Source: JANQMX01 sp965247175
GTDB lineage: Bacteria; Pseudomonadota; Alphaproteobacteria; Kiloniellales; DSM-21159
NCBI GenBank assembly: GCA_965247175.1
Contig: OZ252006.1
Span: 4,340,001-4,404,000, forward strand
Direction: 5' to 3'
Length of the DNA stretch: 64,000 bases
Shown here: in pieces, positions 33,897-42,591 of the stretch
How the letters are laid out: each line of letters starts with the position of its first letter
Numbering within the stretch: position 1 is the stretch's first letter
Notes under the pieces: model-generated
Database searches by the model: none
Told to the model about the DNA's origin: nothing
What the model saw: the letters and a program-made list of their open reading frames with translations, nothing else
Position numbers and translations under genes: made by a program

Positions 33897-34517
33897 TCAG
33901 GCCTGCGGCCGTCCTTTGCCGAAATCGCGCCAGGCCATCACCATCCGGGTCGCTGTCGTGATCCAGCAGAGCGTGCCGAAGATCACTGCTAGCCACACGA
34001 AAGCGGAGGGAAAGAGGCAGAAGAGCACGAAGACCGCAATGGTCTCGCCGCCCTCGGTCAGGCCGCCGAGGTAGTAGATCGACTTGCGGCCCTGACGCTC
34101 TGTGGTGATGCCCCGCTTGGCGGCGATGGTGGCATAGGCGAGGAAGGAGCTGCCTGTGCCGATGAAGCTGAACACCAGGAAGGTGGCGGCCACGGCATTG
34201 CCGGGCTCTGCCAGGGCAAAGCCGAACGCGATGGCCGCATAGAAAATGAAGTCGCAGACGATATCGAGATAGCCGCCCAGATCACTCGGGCCCAGAGCAC
34301 GGGCGACGGCACCATCCAGCCCGTCGAACAGGCGGTTGAGCAGAATGAAGATCAGGGCCAGCCAATAGGCCTGATACGCCAAGGCCGGCAGGGCCAGGAG
34401 GCCGATCGCGAAGCCGGCGAGGGTGATCTGGTTGGCGGTAACGCCGACGCGCGCCAGCCGATGACCCAGCCGATTGAGCGGCGGGTCGATCACGCGGCGC
34501 AGGGTGGCATCGAACAT
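33897..34517 (-). CDS. CDP-alcohol phosphatidyltransferase family protein
   Basis: 206-residue integral membrane enzyme with about six hydrophobic segments. The signature DGLDGAVARALGPSDLGGYL continues to IVCD, giving D65, D68, D85 and D89 for metal binding and transfer of an alcohol onto CDP-diacylglycerol. Product (phosphatidylglycerol-P, inositol, serine, choline or other) cannot be told. The start at 34517 lies four bases after the GNAT stop, and the protein is probably translated from the same mRNA as the deacetylase-GNAT pair. Confidence 0.9.
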   Translation of the reverse strand: MFDATLRRVIDPPLNRLGHRLARVGVTANQITLAGFAIGLLALPALAYQAYWLALIFILLNRLFDGLDGAVARALGPSDLGGYLDIVCDFIFYAAIAFGFALAEPGNAVAATFLVFSFIGTGSSFLAYATIAAKRGITTERQGRKSIYYLGGLTEGGETIAVFVLFCLFPSAFVWLAVIFGTLCWITTATRMVMAWRDFGKGRPQA

Positions 34518-34521
34518 CGCG

Positions 34522-34983
34522 TCAGGCGCTGGCCGGCGACACCATGTAGGCGATGAAGGGGCTCTTGGGGCTGAAGCGGTCATAGAGGCTGCGGCCGCTG
34601 TAGTTGTCGTCCGCCGTCAGCCAGCGGCAGCTGGTCCAGCCCTCCTCCCGGCAGACCGCCAGCAGCGCATCGATCAGTTTCTGCCCGATGCGCTGGCCGC
34701 GCACCGTTGGGTCGACGAAGAGATCGCTGAGATAGCAGATGCGGCTGGCGCGCAAAGTGTAGGGCATCTCATGGAAGTGGGCGAGACCGACGATCTGCCC
34801 GCTTGGCTGCACCGCCAAGAGGCCGCGCACCATGTGCTGCGGGTCCAACAACCAGTCCCAGACCTCATCGAGGTCCCGGTCCTCTTGGGGGACGCGGTAG
34901 AAGTCCAGGTAGCCGGTGAAGAGCTCGCCCCAGCGCGCCCGGTCCTCAGGCGCCGGTGCCCGGCAAATCAGTTCTTCTGTCAT
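34522..34983 (-). CDS. GNAT-family N-acetyltransferase
   Basis: 153 residues with the acetyl-CoA-binding motif A (SDLFVDPTVRGQRIGQKLID, where the Q/R-x-x-G-x-G/A loop is RGQRIG) and the C-terminal LYDRFSPKSPFIAY. Substrate unknown. Its ATG shares a base with the stop of the upstream deacetylase-like gene, so the two are translationally coupled. That suggests a coupled acetylation/deacetylation system, for example on polyamines, though this is inference. Confidence 0.9.
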   Translation of the reverse strand: MTEELICRAPAPEDRARWGELFTGYLDFYRVPQEDRDLDEVWDWLLDPQHMVRGLLAVQPSGQIVGLAHFHEMPYTLRASRICYLSDLFVDPTVRGQRIGQKLIDALLAVCREEGWTSCRWLTADDNYSGRSLYDRFSPKSPFIAYMVSPASA

Positions 34984-36011
34984 TAGACGCGTCCCTCTTG
35001 AAAGCCGGTCAGGAAGGCTTCCAGGTTCTTCCCCAAAACGGGGCTGAGATAGCCGCCTTCCTGCACCAGGAGGGTCGGGATTGCCATTTGTGCAATGCGT
35101 TTGGCAATGGCGGTGAAGCCCGGCGTGGTCACCGTCATGCCGTGCAAGGGGTCGTCCTCGTGGGCATCGAGGCCGAGGGCGATGACCAGGTAATCCGGCG
35201 CGAACTGCGCGATGCGGCGGCAGGCTGTCTCCAAAGCCGCGAGAAAGGCCTCGTCGCCGCTGCCGACCGGTAGCGGCAGGTTGAGATTGTAGCCTTCGCC
35301 ATCGGCCATCCCCCGCTCGGCCGCATGACCCCAGAAGTAGGGATAGTAGTCGGTGGGGTCGGCGTGAATTGAGACGGTCAGCACATCGCTACGCCGGTAG
35401 AAGATGCCCTGGGTCCCATTGCCGGCATGCACGTCGACATCCAGGATGGCGATGCCGCCGCCGTCCGACAGCAGGCTTTGCGCCGCGATGGCGCTGTTGT
35501 TGAGGAAGCAGAAGCCGCCGGCCATGTCGGCATAAGCATGGTGACCTGGCGGCCGGCAAAGCGCGTAGACGCCGTCCTCGCCCTCTAGGAGGCGATCGGC
35601 TGCGTGAAGGGCGCGTGCGGCGGAGGCCAGCGCCGCCTCATAGGTCTTGGGACCGATCGGGCAGGCGGTGTCGGCTTGGTGATAGCCGGCACGCCCAACG
35701 ATGGAGCGGGGATAGCCTGCGGGCGACCGGGCCGGATGAATGTTCGGGATGATCTCTTTGCCGGCGTTGGGCAGGGCCTGCCAGGCTTCGTAGGCGTTGG
35801 CCAGGAAATCGAGGTATTCCGGCGTGTGCACCGCCGCGATGGGCCCGAGGGCGACTCCCGCCGGCGCCTCCTGCTCCAGTCCGGCCCGCTTCGCTGCTTC
35901 GAGCAGGAACTGTGCCCGCTCCGGCTGTTCGGCGCTGCTCTGCACCTGCCCTCGTACTAAAAAGAACGCCGGGTCGTGACCTTCGTCCCCGCCACCATAA
36001 ATAACCTTCAT
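34983..36011 (-). CDS. histone-deacetylase-fold acetylpolyamine amidohydrolase-like enzyme
   Basis: 342 residues, arginase/HDAC fold zinc hydrolase. The active site is complete: H157-H158 in RPPGHHAYADMAGGF, zinc ligands D193 and H195 (DVDVHAGNGTQ) and D282 (GLDAHEDDP), and the transition-state Y321 (QEGGY). Length and spacing match bacterial acetylpolyamine amidohydrolase (AphA) closely, more than AcuC. It deacetylates small amines or polyamines in that family. The start MKVIYGGGDEGHD at 36011 is chosen over a longer frame. First gene of a minus-strand operon. Confidence 0.92.
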   Translation of the reverse strand: MKVIYGGGDEGHDPAFFLVRGQVQSSAEQPERAQFLLEAAKRAGLEQEAPAGVALGPIAAVHTPEYLDFLANAYEAWQALPNAGKEIIPNIHPARSPAGYPRSIVGRAGYHQADTACPIGPKTYEAALASAARALHAADRLLEGEDGVYALCRPPGHHAYADMAGGFCFLNNSAIAAQSLLSDGGGIAILDVDVHAGNGTQGIFYRRSDVLTVSIHADPTDYYPYFWGHAAERGMADGEGYNLNLPLPVGSGDEAFLAALETACRRIAQFAPDYLVIALGLDAHEDDPLHGMTVTTPGFTAIAKRIAQMAIPTLLVQEGGYLSPVLGKNLEAFLTGFQEGRV

Positions 36012-36144
36012 GACCAGTCCTCGCCTCAATTCACACAACGCATAGCTGGGCAGCACCCCGTGGCCCGGCGATTGAGAAGGGGTGCGCCGCTGTGGCAAGT
36101 TCTGGCGACAAGCGCCGCTCGGTTCAAGACAGGAGACCTCGCAG

Positions 36145-36948
36145 ATGGAAGCACGCTCCGCCCCCGACATTTCCGCACGCTGGAGCAGCGAGGAATGGCA
36201 AACGCGCGTCGATCTCGCCGCCTGCTACCGGCTGGTTGCCCATTTCGGCATGGACGACTCGATCTATACGCACATTTCGGCACGTGTGCCGGGGCGTCAT
36301 GACCACTTCCTGCTGAATCCCTTGGGTCTGCGCTTCGAGGAGATCACGGCAAGCTCTCTGGTCAAGATCGACCTGGACGGCGCGCTGGTCGAACCGACCG
36401 AGTACGACGTCAACGCGGCCGGCTTCACCATCCACAGCGCGGTTCACGCAGCGCGGCACGACATCCTCTGCGTGCTGCACACCCATACCGAGCCGGGCAT
36501 TGCCATATCCTGCCTTAAGGACGGGCTCTTGCCGCTGAATCAGTGGTCCCTGCAGTTCCACAACCGCATCGCCTATCACGACTACGAAGGCATCGCGCTG
36601 GACCTGGACGAGCGGGATCGCCTGGTGGCGGACCTTGGTGCGCTCAAGGTCATGATCCTGCGCAATCACGGCCTGATGACGGCTGGCGGCAGTATCGGCG
36701 AGGCCTTCATCCTGATGTACAATCTGAACCGAAGCTGCGCGACGCAGCTTGCCGCCCAGGCGACCGGCGCGGAGCTCGTCATTCCCTCGGCGGAGGTCTG
36801 CGAGAAGGTGGCGCAGCAGTACGAAGGCAGCCACGAAAGCACGCAGCGGCGCCAAGCTTTCGAGAAAGAAGAAAACGCGGGTCAGCAGCGCGAGTGGGCC
36901 GCTTACATGCGGCTGCTCGACCGGGTCAATCCAGGCTACGAGGCATAG
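36145..36948 (+). CDS. class II aldolase/adducin family protein
   Basis: 267 residues. Zinc histidines H112 and H114 (LHTHTEPGIA) and a third in ILRNHGLMTAGG match the class II aldolase/adducin head. The N-terminal helix block AACYRLVAHFGMDDSIYTHI is typical. AGGAGA nine bases ahead fixes the start at 36145. Function is unknown: aldolase, epimerase or decarboxylase activities exist in the family. It is the first gene of the hydantoin cluster, nine bases ahead of the L-carbamoylase, so it likely acts on a product of that pathway. Confidence 0.9.
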   Translation: MEARSAPDISARWSSEEWQTRVDLAACYRLVAHFGMDDSIYTHISARVPGRHDHFLLNPLGLRFEEITASSLVKIDLDGALVEPTEYDVNAAGFTIHSAVHAARHDILCVLHTHTEPGIAISCLKDGLLPLNQWSLQFHNRIAYHDYEGIALDLDERDRLVADLGALKVMILRNHGLMTAGGSIGEAFILMYNLNRSCATQLAAQATGAELVIPSAEVCEKVAQQYEGSHESTQRRQAFEKEENAGQQREWAAYMRLLDRVNPGYEA

Positions 36949-36957
36949 AGACCGTCC

Positions 36958-38211
36958 ATGACCAACCTTGCAATCAACAGCGACCGTCTCTGGGACAGCC
37001 TGATGGAGCTGGCCAAGATCGGGGCCACGCCGAAGGGCGGCGTCTGCCGCCTGGCGCTGACCGATCTGGATAAGGAGGGCCGTGACCTCTTCATTCGCTG
37101 GTGCGAGGAAGCCGGCTGCACCATCAGCATCGACGGCATCGGCAATATCTTCGCCCGCCGCCCGGGCCGGAACAACGACCTGCCGCCGATCATGACCGGC
37201 AGCCACCTGGACAGCCAGCCGACAGGCGGTCGCTTCGATGGCGCCTATGGTGTGATGGCGGGCCTGGAGGTGATCCGCACCCTCAACGACATGGGCTACG
37301 AGACCGAAGCGCCGATCGAGGTGGTCGCCTGGACCAACGAGGAAGGCAGCCGCTTCGCGCCGGCGATGCTCGGCTCGGGCGCCTTCACCAAACAGCTCGA
37401 TCCCGCATGGTGTCTCGAGCGTGAGGACCAGGACGGCAAGACGGTGATCGAAGAGCTGAAGCGCATCGGCTATGCCGGCGACAAGCCGATCGGCGAGCAC
37501 GACTGCGGCGCCTACTTCGAGGCGCATATCGAACAGGGCCCCATCCTGGAAGCGGAAGAGAAGACCATCGGTGTCGTCAGCGGCGCGCAGGGTCAGCGCT
37601 GGTACGAAGTAACGGTGCGGGGCCAGGAGGCGCACGCCGGTCCCACGCCTATGGCGCGCCGCCGCGACGCCCTGGTCGGTGCGTCCAAGATGGTGCAGGC
37701 GGTCAACGAGATCGGCCTGGAGCACAAACCGCTGGCCTGCTCGACCTGTGGCATGATGCAGGTCATGCCCAACTCGCGGAACGTCATTCCCGGCCAGGTC
37801 TGGTTCACGGTGGACTTCCGGCACCCGAACGACGAGGTGCTGAGTCAGATGGACCGGGCGTTGCGCCTGCGCTTCACCGAGGTGGCCTACGCCCACAACC
37901 TCGAGCTCGACATCGATGAGATCTGGTCCTTCCCGGCTACGCCCTTCGATGCCGAGTGCGTCGCGGCCGTGCGCAAGGGCGCCGAGGAGGGCGGCTTCGC
38001 GCACATGGATATCGTCAGCGGCGCCGGCCACGACGCGGTCTATATGGCCCGGGTTGCGCCAACGGGTATGATCTTCGTGCCCTGCGAGGACGGCATCAGC
38101 CACAACGAGATCGAGAACGCGACACCGGAAGACCTCTCGGCAGGCTGCAACGTGCTGCTGCGTGCCATGGTCGAGATGGCGGACCGCCCCCGCCAAGCCA
38201 AGGCCGCCTAG
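36958..38211 (+). CDS. M20-type N-carbamoyl-L-amino-acid hydrolase / beta-ureidopropionase
   Basis: 417 residues of the hydantoinase/carbamoylase amidase family (M20, two-metal). Metal ligands are H83 (GSHLDSQPTGGRFDG), D94 and E128/E129 (WTNEEGSRFAP), with the dimerisation-domain His in GQEAHAGPTPM and the C-terminal GISHNEIENATPED. It cleaves the carbamoyl group of N-carbamoyl amino acids, usually L-specific, or acts on beta-ureidopropionate or allantoate. Between an aldolase and a hydantoinase the first is likeliest, but the beta-ureidopropionase option stays open because no dihydropyrimidine dehydrogenase gene is nearby to decide. Confidence 0.92.
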   Translation: MTNLAINSDRLWDSLMELAKIGATPKGGVCRLALTDLDKEGRDLFIRWCEEAGCTISIDGIGNIFARRPGRNNDLPPIMTGSHLDSQPTGGRFDGAYGVMAGLEVIRTLNDMGYETEAPIEVVAWTNEEGSRFAPAMLGSGAFTKQLDPAWCLEREDQDGKTVIEELKRIGYAGDKPIGEHDCGAYFEAHIEQGPILEAEEKTIGVVSGAQGQRWYEVTVRGQEAHAGPTPMARRRDALVGASKMVQAVNEIGLEHKPLACSTCGMMQVMPNSRNVIPGQVWFTVDFRHPNDEVLSQMDRALRLRFTEVAYAHNLELDIDEIWSFPATPFDAECVAAVRKGAEEGGFAHMDIVSGAGHDAVYMARVAPTGMIFVPCEDGISHNEIENATPEDLSAGCNVLLRAMVEMADRPRQAKAA

Positions 38212-38228
38212 GCGGGCAAGGAAAGGCG

Positions 38229-39665
38229 ATGGCAGCCTACGACCTGGTGATCAAGGGCGGAACGGTTGCGACCGCCGGCGACACCGTCACCGCCGATGTG
38301 GCCATCCGTGACGGGCGCATCGTTGCTCTGGCCGAAGACCTGAACGGCGGCAGCGAAGTGATCGACGCCCGCGGCAAGCTGGTTCTGCCCGGTGGTGTCG
38401 ACAGCCACTGCCACGTGGCGCAGGTCAGCTCCGGCGGGTTGGAGACGGCGGACGACTTCGAGTCCGGCACTCGATCGGCCATGTGCGGCGGCACGACGAC
38501 GATCATTCCCTTCGCGGCCCAGCACCGCGGCCAGTCCCTGCGCCAGGTGGTGAAGGACTATCACGCCCGGGCCGAGGGCAAGGCCCATGTGGACTACGCC
38601 TTTCACCTGATCATCTCCGACCCCAACGAGCAGGTCTTGGGCCAGGAGCTGCCGGCTCTCATCCATGACGGCTATACCTCCTTCAAGATTTACCTGACTT
38701 ACGAGTCCCTGAAGCTCGACGACCGCCAGGTCTTGGAGGTCTTGGCTTGCGCCCGGTCCGAGGGTGCCATGGTCATGGTCCACGCCGAGAACCACGACAT
38801 CATCGGCTGGCTGACCGAAAAGCTGATCGCCAGCGGCCGGGCGGCACCCAAGTATCATGCGGTCGCCCATGCCGCCGTGGGTGAGGGGGAGGCGACGCAG
38901 CGAGCCATCGCGCTGTCGGAGATCACCGACACGCCGCTTCTGATCGTCCACGTCTCGGCACGGGAGGCGATGGAGCAGATCGCCGCGGCTCGGTCGCGCG
39001 GGCTCCGCGTCTATGGTGAGACCTGTCCGCAGTATCTCTTCCTCACCGCCGACGATCTCGACCGGCCCGGCTTCGAGGGCGCGAAGTACATTTGCAGCCC
39101 GCCGCCGCGCGACGCTTCCAACCAAGTGCACATCTGGAACGGCATCGCCAACGGGCTGTTCGAGGTGGTCAGCTCCGACCACGCGCCCTATCGCTTCACC
39201 GGCCCCGACGGCAAGCAGTCGGCCGGCACGGAGGCAGACTTTCACAAGGTGGCCAATGGCGTTCCCGGCCTGGAAGTGCGCTTGCCGCTGCTCTTCTCGG
39301 AAGGGGTCGGCAAAGGCCGCATCAGCCTCAACCGCTTCGTCGAGGTGGCCTCCACGGCGGCGGCCAAGCTCTACGGCCTCTATCCGCGCAAGGGCACCAT
39401 CGCGGTCGGCGCCGATGCCGACATCGCCATCTGGGACACCGAGCGCCAAGTCACCATCAGCCAATCCATGCTGCACGACAATATGGACTACACGCCCTAT
39501 GAGGGGCGCGAGGTGACCGGCTGGCCGGTGACGGTGCTGTCCCGCGGTGAGGTGGTCTGGCAGGATGGCGAGATCTTGAGCAAGCCGGGGCGCGGTGCCT
39601 TCCTGCCCTGCGACAAGCCGGATCCGGCCCGGCCCAAGGGACAGCCACACTGGGAAGCCGACTAG
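38229..39665 (+). CDS. hydA: hydantoinase / dihydropyrimidinase
   Basis: 478 residues, binuclear amidohydrolase. Metal site: H60-x-H62 (VDSHCHVAQ), carboxylated lysine K153 (YTSFKIYLTY), His in MVHAEN and IVHVSA, Asp in VSSDHAPYR. It opens 5-substituted hydantoins or dihydropyrimidines to N-carbamoyl amino acids. The start at 38229 follows GGAAAGGCG; the frame extends upstream inside the carbamoylase gene but is not used. Its product would feed both carbamoylases encoded beside it. Confidence 0.93.
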   Translation: MAAYDLVIKGGTVATAGDTVTADVAIRDGRIVALAEDLNGGSEVIDARGKLVLPGGVDSHCHVAQVSSGGLETADDFESGTRSAMCGGTTTIIPFAAQHRGQSLRQVVKDYHARAEGKAHVDYAFHLIISDPNEQVLGQELPALIHDGYTSFKIYLTYESLKLDDRQVLEVLACARSEGAMVMVHAENHDIIGWLTEKLIASGRAAPKYHAVAHAAVGEGEATQRAIALSEITDTPLLIVHVSAREAMEQIAAARSRGLRVYGETCPQYLFLTADDLDRPGFEGAKYICSPPPRDASNQVHIWNGIANGLFEVVSSDHAPYRFTGPDGKQSAGTEADFHKVANGVPGLEVRLPLLFSEGVGKGRISLNRFVEVASTAAAKLYGLYPRKGTIAVGADADIAIWDTERQVTISQSMLHDNMDYTPYEGREVTGWPVTVLSRGEVVWQDGEILSKPGRGAFLPCDKPDPARPKGQPHWEAD

Positions 39666-39705
39666 GCCTCAAAGGCAAGAAGAACAGACAGGGACGTAGA
39701 AGATC

Positions 39706-40650
39706 ATGGCGCGTGTCCTTCGCATCGGCGGGGCCCAGTTGGGACCCATCCAAAAGGCAGATAGCCGCCAGGTGGTCGTCGCCCGCATGCTGGCCCTGCT
39801 TGACCAAGCCAAGGAGGCTGGCTGCGATCTGGTGGTCTATCCCGAACTGGCGCTGACCACCTTCTTCCCGCGTTGGTACGCCGAAGACATCGCCGAGATG
39901 GATGACTACTTCGAACGCGAGATGCCGAACGACGCGGTGAAGCCGCTGTTCGACCGGGCGAAGGACTATGGCATGGGCTTTTGCCTGGGCTACGCGGAGC
40001 TGGTGGAAGAGGGCGGCGAGACCCACCGCTTCAACACCTGCATCCTGGTCGACCGGGACGGCAAGATCGCCGGAAAGTACCGCAAGGTGCACCTGCCGGG
40101 CCACGCCGACTACGACACCAGCCTGCGCTGGCAGCACCTGGAGAAGCGCTATTTCGAGCCGGGCGATCTCGGCTTCCCCGTCTGGCGCAGCATGGATGCC
40201 AACTTGGGCATGTGCATCTGCAACGACCGCCGCTGGCCCGAGACCTACCGGGTCATGGGGTTGCAGGAAGTGGAGGTGGTCATGCTCGGCTACAACACCC
40301 CGGTCGAGAACCAGCACACGCCCGACGAGGCGCCCGCGCTGCGTATGTTCCACAACCAGATGTCCATGCAGGCCGGTGCCTATCAGAATGGCACCTGGGT
40401 GGTGGGCGTCGCCAAGTGCGGCGTCGAGGACGGCCACGACCTGATGGCTGGCAGCGTCATCGTCAGCCCGGACGGGGAAATCGTCGCCGAGGCCAAGACG
40501 CGGGAGGACGAACTAATCGTCGCCGACTGTGACCTCGACAAGTGCACGCTCAACAAGACGACGATCTTCAACTTCGCGGCTCACCGCCGGCCCGAGCACT
40601 ATCGTATGATCGTCGAGCGCACCGGGTCCGAACCGCCTGCCGCCGAGTGA
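39706..40650 (+). CDS. N-carbamoyl-D-amino-acid hydrolase
   Basis: 314 residues, nitrilase-superfamily fold. The catalytic triad is E47 (VYPELALTTFFPRW), K127 (KYRKVHLPGH) and C172 (ICNDRRWPE), at the same numbers as the Agrobacterium D-carbamoylase. The signatures HLEKRYFEPGDLGFPVW and QAGAYQNGTW are shared with that enzyme. It hydrolyses N-carbamoyl-D-amino acids to D-amino acid, CO2 and ammonia. 40 bases separate it from the hydantoinase, and its stop overlaps the racemase start by one base. Confidence 0.94.
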   Translation: MARVLRIGGAQLGPIQKADSRQVVVARMLALLDQAKEAGCDLVVYPELALTTFFPRWYAEDIAEMDDYFEREMPNDAVKPLFDRAKDYGMGFCLGYAELVEEGGETHRFNTCILVDRDGKIAGKYRKVHLPGHADYDTSLRWQHLEKRYFEPGDLGFPVWRSMDANLGMCICNDRRWPETYRVMGLQEVEVVMLGYNTPVENQHTPDEAPALRMFHNQMSMQAGAYQNGTWVVGVAKCGVEDGHDLMAGSVIVSPDGEIVAEAKTREDELIVADCDLDKCTLNKTTIFNFAAHRRPEHYRMIVERTGSEPPAAE

Positions 40651-41312
40651 TGGTCGCGACTGCCGGGCCGATCCTCGTCGTCAATCCCAACAGCACGGTC
40701 GCCGTCACCGAAGGCATCGATCGTGCACTGGACGATCTGCGCGGTCCGGAGGCGCCGGAGATTCGCTGCGTGACGCTGGCCGAAGGGCCGCCGGGCATCG
40801 AAACCCAGGCCCAGATCGATGGCGTGGTTGCGCCGCTCTGCCGACTAGCGGCGGACTTGGAGGACGAGGCCGGTGCCTTCGTCATCGCCTGCTTCTCAGA
40901 CCCTGCCCTAGCCGAACTGCGAGCCGCCAGCACGCGGCCGGTCTTCGGCATCGCCGAGAGCGCCTATCGGCAGGCTGCCGAGGGTTCCGGGCGTTTCGGC
41001 ATTCTCTCCATCGTCGAGGCCTCGGTGGGCCGCCACCGGCGCTATCTCGAGCGCCTCGGCCTGCTAGATGCCTTGGCCGGCGACCGTCCGGTCGAGATCG
41101 CGGTGGACGCTTTGGCTGACAACCCGAAAGCCTCGCTTGCTCGGATGACGGATGTCGGACGGCTCGTCGTCGAGCAAGACGGGGCCGAGGCGCTGGTGCT
41201 CGGCTGCACCAGCATGGCGCCCTTCAAGGACGATCTTTCAGCGGCACTGGGGGTACAGGTGATCGAACCGTCCCAGGCGGCTGTCGCCGAGGCGATCGCG
41301 GCACAGCGCTAA
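40650..41312 (+). CDS. hydantoin racemase (Asp/Glu racemase family)
   Basis: 220 residues with the two catalytic cysteines of the aspartate/glutamate/hydantoin racemase family: C81 (VIACFSDPAL) and C186 (LVLGCTSMAP). The N-terminal ILVVNPNSTVAVTEGID is typical of hydantoin racemases. The start at 40650 overlaps the D-carbamoylase stop (TGATG), which shows coupling. It would interconvert D and L hydantoins so both stereoisomers can be used. Its end overlaps the end of convergent arsJ by four bases. Confidence 0.92.
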   Translation: MVATAGPILVVNPNSTVAVTEGIDRALDDLRGPEAPEIRCVTLAEGPPGIETQAQIDGVVAPLCRLAADLEDEAGAFVIACFSDPALAELRAASTRPVFGIAESAYRQAAEGSGRFGILSIVEASVGRHRRYLERLGLLDALAGDRPVEIAVDALADNPKASLARMTDVGRLVVEQDGAEALVLGCTSMAPFKDDLSAALGVQVIEPSQAAVAEAIAAQR

Positions 41313-42580
41313 GCTTGGAGCTTCCGCGCAAAGAGGAAGCTCAGGAAAGCGAAAACACCTGCCGTCACCAGGCAGCCGGCCAAGCCCAGATACTGATAGC
41401 TGAGGCCCGAGAAGAGTGTGCCGAGCAGGCGGCCCGTGGCGTTTGACATGTAGTAGAAGCCCACGTCCAGGGTCACGCGGCTGCCGTGGGAGAAGGCCAG
41501 GATCAGGAAGGAGTGGACCGCCGAGTTGATGGCAAAGACCGCGCCAAAGATCAGCAGGCCGACGACCAGTGTTGCCGTCAACCAGTCGGCCGGCCCGGGC
41601 GACATGGTGGCAAGACCGGCTAGCGCGAGTGGGATGACGCTCAGGCCCAACGCCCAGCGTTGCGCCAGCGGCACGACCTTGGACAGATCGGCATCCCGCT
41701 GCTTCAGGAGGCGCGGGGCAATGGCTTGCACAAAGCCGTAGCCGATGATCCAGAGCGCCATGAAGCTCCCGATCATGAAGAAGGCCTGACGCATGCCGGC
41801 CTCGGTCCCGTCGGAGAGCACCTGATAGAAGTAGATCGGGATGCCGACGACGAACCAGACGTCGCGCGCGCCGAACAGGAAAACCCGCGCGGCCGAGAGC
41901 CAGTTGACGTTGGCCGACTTGGAGAAGACGTCGCGGAAGGGCACCTTGGCCTTGCCCTTGGGCAGGCCCGGCGGCATCGCGATGGCCACACCGATCAGGA
42001 TCACGCCGAGCGCGGCAGCCATGGCGAAGAGCGCATTCTGGAAGCCGATCAGCGCCAAAAGGCCGGCGCCAAGCAGAAAGCCCAGGCCCTTCACTGCGTT
42101 CTTGGAGCCGGTCAGTAGCGCCACCCAGCGGAAGAGCTGGCCATGGGCGTTCTCCGGTACCAGCAGCTTCACCGCGCTCTTGGAGCTCATCTTGGTGAGA
42201 TCTTTGGCGACGCCGGCCACGCCCTGCACCAGCATGACGAAGACCACCGAGAGCGCCAGCGTCCAGGTCTCGTCGAGCTGGGTCAGGGCCAGAAGGGCGC
42301 CGATCTGCAGCGCCAGGCCGGCGTAGAGCGTGGCCGTTAGACCGAAGCGCGCGGCAAGCCAACCGGCTGACAGGTTGGTCACCATGCCCATGAACTCGTA
42401 GAGCAGGAAGAGGTAGGCAAGCTGAATGGGCCCGAAGCCGAGCACGTGAAAGTGCAGCAGCACCAGCATGCGCAGGGCGCCGTCGGTCAGCATGAAGGCC
42501 CAGTAGGCTGCGGTGACGACGGCGTAGGCGGCGAAGCCGCCCTTGGCCTGTGCGCTGCTTTGGCCTGTCGTTTCGCTCAT
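41309..42580 (-). CDS. arsJ: organoarsenical efflux MFS transporter ArsJ
   Basis: 423-residue, twelve-segment MFS protein starting MSETTGQSSAQAKGGFAAYA at 42580. It resembles ArsJ throughout, with AYWAFMLTDGALRMLVLLHF, the KDLTKMSSKSAVKLLVP loop and FLLYEFMGMVTNLSAGW. ArsJ exports 1-arseno-3-phosphoglycerate, which then falls apart to arsenate outside. The GAPDH gene that makes this compound lies eleven bases upstream on the same strand, the diagnostic arrangement. No arsR or other ars gene is in the window. It converges on and overlaps hydantoin racemase by four bases. Confidence 0.93.
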   Translation of the reverse strand: MSETTGQSSAQAKGGFAAYAVVTAAYWAFMLTDGALRMLVLLHFHVLGFGPIQLAYLFLLYEFMGMVTNLSAGWLAARFGLTATLYAGLALQIGALLALTQLDETWTLALSVVFVMLVQGVAGVAKDLTKMSSKSAVKLLVPENAHGQLFRWVALLTGSKNAVKGLGFLLGAGLLALIGFQNALFAMAAALGVILIGVAIAMPPGLPKGKAKVPFRDVFSKSANVNWLSAARVFLFGARDVWFVVGIPIYFYQVLSDGTEAGMRQAFFMIGSFMALWIIGYGFVQAIAPRLLKQRDADLSKVVPLAQRWALGLSVIPLALAGLATMSPGPADWLTATLVVGLLIFGAVFAINSAVHSFLILAFSHGSRVTLDVGFYYMSNATGRLLGTLFSGLSYQYLGLAGCLVTAGVFAFLSFLFARKLQA

Positions 42581-42591
42581 GCCGCGATCCT

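Noticed and set aside
36124..38196. 690-codon minus-strand open frame over the aldolase and carbamoylase genes
   Set aside because: Antisense to two genes with intact catalytic motifs; same biased composition as other shadows.
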